From positions 558,001 to 622,000 of the forward strand of contig NZ_FORV01000002.1 of NCBI RefSeq assembly GCF_900114095.1: 64,000 nt of DNA, in the 5' to 3' direction. Both the position numbers and the translations under genes were made by a program. Below, one piece after another: positions 53,258-61,181 of this stretch; positions within the stretch are counted from its first letter, which is position 1; each line of letters begins with the position of its first letter. Origin of the DNA: Sphingomonas sp. NFR04. Its GTDB lineage: Bacteria > Pseudomonadota > Alphaproteobacteria > Sphingomonadales > Sphingomonadaceae. The notes beneath the pieces are model-generated. The model saw only the letters and a program-made list of their open reading frames with translations. It ran no database searches and had not been told where the DNA came from.

Positions 53258-54544
53258 ATGGCTAGCAGGGAGGCGCCGGCGGTCGCGGCCGCGGCGGACA
53301 AGGTCGGGCGGTATCGCTGGGTGATCTGCGCGCTGCTGTTCGCGGCGACCGCAATCAACTATGTCGACCGCCAGATGATCGGCGTGCTGAAGTCGACCAT
53401 CTCGGGCGAGCTCGGCTGGTCGGAAACCACCTATGCCGACGTCATCTTCTGGTTCCAGGCCGCCTATGCGATCGGCTATCTGACTTTCGGCAAGCTGGTC
53501 GACTGGGTCGGCGCGCGGATCGGCTATTCGATCGCCTTCGTCATCTGGACGCTCGGCCATACGCTGTGCGGCTTTGTCGGCTCGGCCTTCCAGTTCTCGG
53601 TCGCCCGCTTCATCCTCGGCATCGGCGAGAGCGGCAACTTCCCCGCCGGGCTGAAGGCGGTGACCGAGTGGTTCCCGGCGCGCGAGCGTGCGCTGGCCAC
53701 CGGCATCTTCAACGCCGGCGCCAATGTAGGCGCGGTGGTGACGCCGCTGATCGTGCCCGCGATCACCATCGCCTTCGGCTGGCGGATGGCGTTCATCGTC
53801 ACCGGCGTCGCCAGCCTGGTCTGGCTGATCGCCTGGGTCGCGCTGTATCGCCGCCCGAAGGAGAGCAGCAAGCTCTCCGCCGCCGAGCTGGCCTATATCG
53901 AAAGCGACATGCCCGATCCGGTGCGCAAGATCGGCTGGCTGAAGCTGCTCGGCTATCGCGAGACCTGGGCCTATGCGCTGGGCAAGTTCCTGATCGACCC
54001 GATCTGGTGGCTGTTCCTGTTCTGGACGCCGGACTTCCTCGCCAAGACCTATCATCTCGATCTCGTCAGCTTCGGACCGCCGCTGATCGTGATCTACCTG
54101 ATCTCCGATCTGGGCAGCGTCGCCGGCGGATGGTCCTCGTCGCGGCTGATGCAGCGCGGGTTCACCGCCAATGCCGCGCGGAAATGGACGATGGTGGCCT
54201 GCGCCATCCTGGTGACGCCGATCTTCTTCGCCCAATATGTGAACCATCTCTGGCTCGCCGTCGCCATCGTCGGGCTGGCGACTGCCGCGCACCAGGCTTT
54301 CTCGGCCAATCTCTACACCATCCCGTCGGACATGTTCCCGCGCGCCGCGGTCGGCTCGGTGGTCGGCATCGGCGGCACGGTGGGTGCGATCGGGGGGATG
54401 ATGATGGCCAAGTTCACCGGCTATATCCTCGAGGCCACGGGCAGCTACACCATCATCTTTGCCGTGGCCGGCAGCGTCTATCTGCTCGCCGTGGCGGTGG
54501 TCCATCTGCTGAGCCCGCGCCTCGCGCGCGTCGACAGCATCTGA
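53258..54544 (+). CDS. MFS transporter, hexuronate (ExuT-like) type
   Basis: The 428-aa protein has twelve predicted membrane segments and the anion:cation symporter signatures: INYVDRQMIGVLKSTIS near the N-terminus, GKLVDWVGARIG and ILGIGESGNFPAGLKAVTEW. ExuT-type members import glucuronate and galacturonate. GGAGAGAG precedes ATG at 53258. It lies between the hydratase and the large extracytoplasmic enzyme, as expected for uptake of uronates released in the periplasm. Confidence 0.88.
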   Translation: MASREAPAVAAAADKVGRYRWVICALLFAATAINYVDRQMIGVLKSTISGELGWSETTYADVIFWFQAAYAIGYLTFGKLVDWVGARIGYSIAFVIWTLGHTLCGFVGSAFQFSVARFILGIGESGNFPAGLKAVTEWFPARERALATGIFNAGANVGAVVTPLIVPAITIAFGWRMAFIVTGVASLVWLIAWVALYRRPKESSKLSAAELAYIESDMPDPVRKIGWLKLLGYRETWAYALGKFLIDPIWWLFLFWTPDFLAKTYHLDLVSFGPPLIVIYLISDLGSVAGGWSSSRLMQRGFTANAARKWTMVACAILVTPIFFAQYVNHLWLAVAIVGLATAAHQAFSANLYTIPSDMFPRAAVGSVVGIGGTVGAIGGMMMAKFTGYILEATGSYTIIFAVAGSVYLLAVAVVHLLSPRLARVDSI

Positions 54545-54570
54545 GCCGGTTGCAGGAGAGGATCGCCGCC

Positions 54571-57500
54571 ATGCCCACCCGCCCCTTTGCCTCCATGCTT
54601 GCCCTGGCGGTCGGTTGCCTGTCGCTGCCCGCACAGGCGCAGACCGATCCGGCCCCCGGCCTGCTGTTCCGCGCCTCGGCCGACACGTCGCTCGATGCCG
54701 ATGTCGCAGGGGGCGATCCGGCGCCCAATTTCCGCGCCCATGTCGACGTTGTCCCGGACGGTGCGATCGGCGGCGCGGCGCGCTGGGCGGACGACGGCTA
54801 TGTCGCCTGGAAGGCGCCGGGCAACATGCGCGCGGCGCGCGGCACCCTCTCCTTCTTCTGGCGCGCCCGCGAGCCGCTGGGCGAAGTGCCGTTCGTGATC
54901 TTCCGCGCCGGCTTTGCCGACCACACCAGCTGGGACATGGCCTTCCTGCGGATCGACTGGAACGGCCATGGCTTCGACGCCTTCGTCACCGACGCCAATC
55001 TCTCGCGGATCCGCGTCTCGTGGCGGATCGACCAGCTGCCCGACCCCGCCGCATGGAAGCACATCGCCTTCGCCTGGGACGAGACGCAGGGCGTCCGCCT
55101 CTATGTCGATGGTCGCGAGGTCGCGCGGAAGGACCAGCGCGCCGATCTCGACTCCGGGCTCGACCAGTTCGGGCTCGCCGGTCGCGTCATCGCCCCGCAC
55201 CAGGTGCAGAGCCGCTACAGCTTCATGCGCGGATCGGACATGGACGAGATCCGCGTCTACGACCGGATGCTGTCCGCCGCCAATATCGCGAACCTCGCGG
55301 CCAAGGCGGAACCGGGGCCCCTGCCCGCCCCCGATCGGACCGCCGAACGTGCCGCCTGGCTGCACCGCTATGGCTGGGACAAGGCCTTGCCGCCGGTGCT
55401 CGACGCGCCCGTGACGCGCGTGCGCAAGATCGAGTTCGCCGACGCGAAGGACCTGAAGGAGTGGATGTGGAAGGGCGTCGACGGCATCGCCGAGACGACC
55501 TGGCCCGGCGTTTACAACCGCTCGCGCCTGCCCGGCCGCGACGATTATTTCGAGCTGCCCGACTGGAACACCTATGTCGAGGGCGGCAAGCGCTATGACC
55601 TGACGGTGCCGGCAGGCGAACGCTTCAACCGGGTCGAGCTGCGCGGGGCCGCCTATGGCACGCTCAGCTGGAGCGGCGACGGCGAGGACCAAGTGCTCGC
55701 CAAGCGGCCGCAGGGCGTGGTGCGCAGCGTCGACCAGTTCGCGCCGCGCACCGGCGGCATCCTAAGCTTCACCAACGTGATGCAGGAACAGCCGATCCAG
55801 GAGCTCTGGGCCTATGATATCGGTCCGGGCGCGGAGCCGGCAGGCAGCTTCAAGCTCGACTACACCATCCGCGCGGACATGGCGCCGACGCTCGCGGCGC
55901 TAGCCCCGCTCAACGCCTTCATCGCCGGCCGCTATGCGCCGGACGAACGAGCAACCGTCGTCGCGATGCCGACGGCGGGCGTGAAAGCCGCGGTCGGCGC
56001 GGGTGCTGCAGGCGGCGGCGGCAAGGTGGCGCGCCCGGCGGGCATGGCGCCGATCGTCCACATCCTCCTGCCCGCCAGCCTGGGCGACGCGCCGCCCGAC
56101 CAGCCGGTCGCCCGCGCCTTCGACTATGGCTGGCAGAATATCCATGACGGGCTGGACGGCATCGCCATCGACCTGCCAGCCCTGCCCGGCACCCAGCCGA
56201 TCGCGCTCGACATTCGGGTAAAGGACCCGATCTGGCCCGAGCGCGACATGATCGACCTGTCGGTCACCGTCCGTCCCGGCGAGAAGCGCACGCTCTGGCT
56301 CGACCTGCGCGACCGCATCCTCTCGCAGGACAGCCTGTATCTCTCGATCGCCGCCTCCGACCCCGCCTTCTCCGCCGCCAGCCTCGACGGCGCGCGCATC
56401 CGGCTGGTATTCAAGCCCCGCGCCGAAGCACTGACGGAGCATGTCGCGGACCGGCTCAACCAGGTGAAGGACAATTGGGGGTTCCTGGTCGAGGAGCATA
56501 CCGCCTCGAAGCGGATGGGGCTCTACCGCCGCCTGTTCGCCGACATGACCGACCTGCTGCGCGTCGACCCCGACAACAAGCTCGCGCGAACCTATTGGGC
56601 GGACATCAACTATCGCCCGGAAAACATGCCCGCCTTCACCCAGCCGGTCCCGCAGGCGGGCGAACCGCTCTGGGCGTTCCGCCAGCTGGAGGACCTCCGC
56701 TATGTCCGCTGCTTCGTCGACTGGTGGATCGACGAACGCCAGGTGCCCTATGGCGATTTCGGCGGCGGCATTTCCGACGATACCGACCTGACCCAGCAAT
56801 GGCCCGGGCTCGCGCTGATGGGCATCGAACCGGACAAGATCAACGCCTCGCTGCGCGCGCTGTCCGACGCTGTCTTCGCCAACGGCATGCGCACCAATGG
56901 GCTGGGCACCATCACCACCGATGAGCTCCACGCCTATGAGGAAGGCCTGAACTCGGATGCCGAGCGGCTGTATCTCAACTGGGGCGAGCCCAAGGCCGTT
57001 GAGCGGCTGATGGAAACCACGCGGGCGCTCCAGGGGGTGATCCTGAAGAACCCGGCCGGGCACCTGCACTTCGCCTCCAACTGGTATGGCGGGCGCAAGA
57101 TGTACCGCGATGCGGCCTGGGCCTGGCAGAAGCCGTACAGCTTCACCGTGATGCATGCGCCGATCCTGATCGGGCTGTACAACGGCAATGCGCAGGCGCG
57201 CGGGCTGGTCACCGGCGTGATGGACGGGTGGCTGGCGCATGGCCGGCAGGATGCGAGCGGCGGCTGGAGCTTCCCCAACGAGATCAACTGGGGCACCGAT
57301 GCCGAGCGCGTCGGCGACGGCGGCGGCATCACGACGCCGCTGCAAAGCGCCTGGAGCGCATGGCGCTTCACGGGCGACCCAAAATATCTTCGCCCGATCG
57401 AAGCGCGCATCGCCAAAGGCGGCGCGGCGACCCTTGCCGAGTTCAACGAGAACGCCTTCACCGCGCTTCCGGGCGGCGCGAAGCTGCAGGCCGACATCGT

Positions 57501-58368
57501 CGCCGCCGCCAAGGCCGATCCCTTCTCGCTCTACGCGCGCTGGGACGCGACCGGCGACACCAAGCCGCTCGAACGGCTCCATGCCGAAGCGATCGCGGAC
57601 AAGGCGCAGCACGAATATCTCTATACCGAAGGCCATTGGTGGTCGGACCGGGTCGAGCAGCCCAACGAGATCCTGCAGCGCGAGCGGCTGGGCGGCATCG
57701 CGCTCCGGCGCAACCAGACCTGGCCGGGCAACAGCGTCTCCTGGCGCTTTGCCGAGGATGGTGCCGGCGAGCAGGTCGCCATCCTGGTCCCCGGCGCGAC
57801 GCCCGATCGCTTCCGCGTGCTCGCCTATAATCGCACCGACCGCCCGCAACGGGCGACGATGACCGCGTGGAACGTCACCGCCGGTAGCTGGACGATGCAG
57901 CGGTCGACGAGCAGCGACGGCGGCACGACTCTGGTCGCGAACGGCGCGCCTGCGACCCTGCCGCTAGAGCGCAGCCTCGGCACCGACCTCGTCTTCGCGC
58001 CGCATACCACCACGATCTATGACTTCGCGCTGGCAGCGCCGACCACCCCGGTGGAGCAGCGGCCGGATCTCGGCATCAGCATCGACGATGTGGTGCGCAC
58101 GGCAAAGGGCTTTGCGGTGACGGTGCACAGCCTCGGCGCGCAGCGCGTGCCGGGCGGCACCCTCATGCTACGCGCGACCGATGGCGGGGTGCTGGCGAAT
58201 GCCGCGATACCGCCCCTCGATGCGCCCACCGATCTGCGACCGCGCACGGTGGTCGTGCACATCGCGGCGCCGAAGCGGCCGGCGGCGAGTGTCGAGGTCG
58301 CACTTCCGGACAACGCGCCGGAGGTCACCCGCCTTAACAACCGCGTTGTGCTGACGCAGGCCCGATGA
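54571..58368 (+). CDS. Large LamG-containing exported protein, putative polysaccharide-degrading enzyme
   Basis: From ATG at 54571 (after GGAGAGG) the 1265-aa product has a signal peptide ending AQAQ, a LamG/concanavalin-like domain (about 25-240, with GTLSFFWRAREPLG, WKHIAFAWDETQGVRLYVDG, MDEIRVYDRML), a beta-rich middle and a helical part (about 640-1000) with GDFGGGISDDTDLTQQWPGL, HFASNWYGGRKMYRD and EGHWWSDRVEQPNEILQRE, which suggests an alpha/alpha-toroid enzyme followed by a C-terminal beta domain. I cannot place it in a named lyase or hydrolase family. With kduI, kduD and a uronate transporter, a lyase on a uronate polymer is the likeliest role. A frame running in from 53566 is a shadow of the transporter gene. 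Confidence 0.7.
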   Translation: MPTRPFASMLALAVGCLSLPAQAQTDPAPGLLFRASADTSLDADVAGGDPAPNFRAHVDVVPDGAIGGAARWADDGYVAWKAPGNMRAARGTLSFFWRAREPLGEVPFVIFRAGFADHTSWDMAFLRIDWNGHGFDAFVTDANLSRIRVSWRIDQLPDPAAWKHIAFAWDETQGVRLYVDGREVARKDQRADLDSGLDQFGLAGRVIAPHQVQSRYSFMRGSDMDEIRVYDRMLSAANIANLAAKAEPGPLPAPDRTAERAAWLHRYGWDKALPPVLDAPVTRVRKIEFADAKDLKEWMWKGVDGIAETTWPGVYNRSRLPGRDDYFELPDWNTYVEGGKRYDLTVPAGERFNRVELRGAAYGTLSWSGDGEDQVLAKRPQGVVRSVDQFAPRTGGILSFTNVMQEQPIQELWAYDIGPGAEPAGSFKLDYTIRADMAPTLAALAPLNAFIAGRYAPDERATVVAMPTAGVKAAVGAGAAGGGGKVARPAGMAPIVHILLPASLGDAPPDQPVARAFDYGWQNIHDGLDGIAIDLPALPGTQPIALDIRVKDPIWPERDMIDLSVTVRPGEKRTLWLDLRDRILSQDSLYLSIAASDPAFSAASLDGARIRLVFKPRAEALTEHVADRLNQVKDNWGFLVEEHTASKRMGLYRRLFADMTDLLRVDPDNKLARTYWADINYRPENMPAFTQPVPQAGEPLWAFRQLEDLRYVRCFVDWWIDERQVPYGDFGGGISDDTDLTQQWPGLALMGIEPDKINASLRALSDAVFANGMRTNGLGTITTDELHAYEEGLNSDAERLYLNWGEPKAVERLMETTRALQGVILKNPAGHLHFASNWYGGRKMYRDAAWAWQKPYSFTVMHAPILIGLYNGNAQARGLVTGVMDGWLAHGRQDASGGWSFPNEINWGTDAERVGDGGGITTPLQSAWSAWRFTGDPKYLRPIEARIAKGGAATLAEFNENAFTALPGGAKLQADIVAAAKADPFSLYARWDATGDTKPLERLHAEAIADKAQHEYLYTEGHWWSDRVEQPNEILQRERLGGIALRRNQTWPGNSVSWRFAEDGAGEQVAILVPGATPDRFRVLAYNRTDRPQRATMTAWNVTAGSWTMQRSTSSDGGTTLVANGAPATLPLERSLGTDLVFAPHTTTIYDFALAAPTTPVEQRPDLGISIDDVVRTAKGFAVTVHSLGAQRVPGGTLMLRATDGGVLANAAIPPLDAPTDLRPRTVVVHIAAPKRPAASVEVALPDNAPEVTRLNNRVVLTQAR

Positions 58369-59546
58369 TCGTCTCGCGGCGCCATCTGCTCGCGGGCGCT
58401 GGCGCGCTGGCGCTCGCTCCTGTGCGGGCGAATGCGGCCGATGACGCCGACGTCCGCCACGCGCTGGACGAAGCGGCAACGCTCCCGCCGGATCGCGCCT
58501 TGGCCCTGCTCGCCCCCCTCGCGGCACGGCGCGGGCCGCTCGGCGGCTATCTCGACCTGCAGGCCGCACGCGCGGGCCTGCGCATCGACCTGGCGCTGGA
58601 GCACGTTCCCTCGACGGGATCGCGACGCTTCGAACTTCAAGTGCAACGGATCACCGGAAACGATGCCGAGCTGACGCGGGTGGAGCGGGACCTGCACGCC
58701 GCCCACCGCGCGCAGCTGGCACGCGCAACCGCTGCCTTCGACCGCCTCGGCCTCCCCGGGACCTCGGTCGGCGCGCGCTTCGAGCGGCTCTGGCGCGACC
58801 CGCGCTACCTGTTCGCGGACGATGCCGACGGCCGCGCCGCCGCCGTGGACGCGATGCGGGCGACGCTCACCGCCATCCAGCCCCGGCTGCCGCGGCTGGT
58901 CGGCGCGCTGCCGCCGGAATGCCGCCAGGTCAAGGTCCGCGCCCTGAGCGCCGAGGAGATCGCCGCCGGCAAGGGCGGGTATCGCATCCTCCCCGGCGCG
59001 ACCTCACCCGGAACGTACGTGGTGGATCTGAAGGACATTCGCCGCAGGCCGAGCTTCTCGCTGCCCAGCGTCGTCGCGCACGAATTGCTGCCGGGCCATA
59101 TGGCGCAGATGCCGCTGGAAGCCCGCGCCCAGCCGCATCCGCTGCGGCTGCGCTATGCCGCCGCCTTCTCGGAAGGCTGGGGCAGCTATGCCGAAATGCT
59201 GATGGAGGAAGACGGGCTGTTCGGAGAGCCGCACGCACTGCTCGGCCATCTCCACTGGATGCTTTTCCGCATCTGCCGCGGCCTCGCCGACATCGCCCTG
59301 CATGTGCGCGGCGCGAGCATCGATCAGGCGCTGGCCGAGATGCGGGAATCCATGGGCGAGCCCGTCTATTTCGCGCCCTTCGCGACCGACCTCCCCCGGA
59401 TCGCGCAGGAGCCCGCCATTCGCGCCGCCGAGGCTTGGCTGCCGCTCCGCCTGCGCACCCTGCGCCCGCGCGATCGAGGCGACTGGCCGCGCTTCCATGC
59501 GGCGCTGCTCCGAACCGGCCGCCGCAGGACCGAGCAATGTCGCTGA
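58365..59546 (+). CDS. DUF885 family protein, putative metallopeptidase-like, short form
   Basis: ATG at 58365 overlaps the previous stop. The 393-aa product has a twin-arginine-type leader (SRRHLLAGAGALALAPVRA), the zinc motif HELLPGH with His239, Glu240 and His245, and FSEGWGSYAEMLMEEDG, both typical of DUF885. Members usually have about 550-600 residues, so the N-terminal part is shortened here. Why a DUF885 gene is coupled to a glycan enzyme is not clear; ester or amide cleavage on the glycan is one idea. Confidence 0.82.
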   Translation: MIVSRRHLLAGAGALALAPVRANAADDADVRHALDEAATLPPDRALALLAPLAARRGPLGGYLDLQAARAGLRIDLALEHVPSTGSRRFELQVQRITGNDAELTRVERDLHAAHRAQLARATAAFDRLGLPGTSVGARFERLWRDPRYLFADDADGRAAAVDAMRATLTAIQPRLPRLVGALPPECRQVKVRALSAEEIAAGKGGYRILPGATSPGTYVVDLKDIRRRPSFSLPSVVAHELLPGHMAQMPLEARAQPHPLRLRYAAAFSEGWGSYAEMLMEEDGLFGEPHALLGHLHWMLFRICRGLADIALHVRGASIDQALAEMRESMGEPVYFAPFATDLPRIAQEPAIRAAEAWLPLRLRTLRPRDRGDWPRFHAALLRTGRRRTEQCR

Positions 59547-59565
59547 ACAACGAGCGCTTGCTGCC

Positions 59566-61089
59566 CTAGACGCCCGCTCCAGCCAGGCCGCCGATGGCCT
59601 GGAGATAGTCACGGTGCGGCTGCGCCAGCGACACCGCGCGGCCGATCGCCTCCCGCATACGGGCGAAGGCACCCTCCAGCTCGCCATCGGTGAAGTGATC
59701 GGCGAGGGGATCATATCGGTCCGGCAGCAGGTCGAACCCCGCATACATGGACAGCCAGCTGGGATCGCGGAAGGATTCCCATTCGTAGCGCGCGAACACG
59801 CCGCGACTGCGGAACAGCGCGACCTTGTGGGCAAGCGCCTCGGGCAGCACGAGGCTGCGGCAGGCGTCCCATAGCGGCTCGCCCACCCGGCCATTCGCCC
59901 AATAATGGAGCAGCAGGAAATCGCGGATGCGGGCATATTCGAGCGCCGTGATGCGGTTGAACTCGTCCGCGAGTTCGGGCGCGAACCCGCGATCGGGCAT
60001 CAGATTGCCGAGCCGCTCCACCCCCGACTGGATGAGCGTGAGGCTGGTCGATTCCAGCGGCTCAAGGAAACCCGCCGACAGCCCGAGCGCGACGACGTTC
60101 TTCTCCCAGACGCGCGCCCGGTGGCCGGTGGTGAAGCGCAGGAAGTTCGGCTCCGCGAGCGCCTCCCCTTCCAGCCCCCCGCGCAGCACCGCCTGCGCCT
60201 CGTCGTCGGAGAGGTGCGCGCTGGCATAGACATAGCCGTTGCCCACGCGGTGCTGCAGCGGAATGCGCCACTGCCATCCGGCCGACAGCGCCGTGCTGCG
60301 GGTATAGGGCGTGAACGCGTCGCCATGCGCGCACGGCATCGCCACGGCACGGTCGCACGGCAGCAAATGGCCCCAGTCGACATAGGGCACGCCGAGCGTG
60401 CCGCCGAGCAGCAGGCTGCGGAAGCCGGTGCAGTCGAGGAAAAGGTCCGCCTCGATGCGGCTGCCGTCCTGCAGCGTCACGCCGGTGAGGAAGCCGCTGT
60501 CGCCGTCCTGCTCGACGGTCGCGACGGTGCCCTCGACATGCCGCACGCCGCGCCCGGTGGCGAGGCGTGCGAGGAAGCGGGCGAACAGCCCTGCATCGAA
60601 ATGCACCGTCCAGTCAAAGATTCCGAGGTCGTTGGGCGGGTTCTCGGCCGGCGGCATGATCAGACCGCGGAGCGCCATCTGGGTGGCGAGGCAATAGTCG
60701 GCGAGCGGCGTGGCGTCCCCGGCGGCACGGCGCTTCAGCCAATAATGGTGGAACCCCACGCCGCGCGATGCGATCCCGTAGAGCCCGAACGGGTGGAAGA
60801 AGCTGTCGCCCGGCCGCGCCCAGTCGCGGAACTCGATACCGAGCTTCGCGGTGCCCTTCGCCTCGCGCAGCACCTCCGCCTCGCTGACGCCGATCGCGCG
60901 GAAATAGTCGCGGATCGCCGGCACCGTCGCCTCGCCGACCCCGACGGTGCGGATGTCGGGGCTTTCGAGCAGGGTAATGGTGACCGGCTGGCGATCGAGC
61001 AGCCGCTCGAGCAGGGCGGCCGCCATCCAGCCGGCAGTGCCGCCGCCGACGATCAGGATGGAGCGAAGGGGTTGTCCGGCTGCGCGCAT
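59566..61089 (-). CDS. Flavin-dependent tryptophan halogenase-like protein
   Basis: The 507-aa product has the FAD-binding GGGTAGWMAA near residue 14, GVGEATVP, a region with Lys in EAKGTAKLGIEFRDW that corresponds to the catalytic Lys, and the halogenase motif WQWRIP. The family adds chlorine or bromine to tryptophan, but many copies in this bacterial group sit beside TonB receptors without any secondary-metabolite cluster, and their role there is unknown. Here it is 92 bases after the receptor stop and on the same strand, so co-transcription is possible. Confidence 0.87.
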   Translation of the reverse strand: MRAAGQPLRSILIVGGGTAGWMAAALLERLLDRQPVTITLLESPDIRTVGVGEATVPAIRDYFRAIGVSEAEVLREAKGTAKLGIEFRDWARPGDSFFHPFGLYGIASRGVGFHHYWLKRRAAGDATPLADYCLATQMALRGLIMPPAENPPNDLGIFDWTVHFDAGLFARFLARLATGRGVRHVEGTVATVEQDGDSGFLTGVTLQDGSRIEADLFLDCTGFRSLLLGGTLGVPYVDWGHLLPCDRAVAMPCAHGDAFTPYTRSTALSAGWQWRIPLQHRVGNGYVYASAHLSDDEAQAVLRGGLEGEALAEPNFLRFTTGHRARVWEKNVVALGLSAGFLEPLESTSLTLIQSGVERLGNLMPDRGFAPELADEFNRITALEYARIRDFLLLHYWANGRVGEPLWDACRSLVLPEALAHKVALFRSRGVFARYEWESFRDPSWLSMYAGFDLLPDRYDPLADHFTDGELEGAFARMREAIGRAVSLAQPHRDYLQAIGGLAGAGV

Positions 61090-61181
61090 GTCCCTTTCCT
61101 AGCGCCGAGCAGCGATCGGCGGAAGTAAGCGAAAGTTCAGCGCCCCGGTCCCCGAGGAACCGAAGCGCTGACGACAACGGA

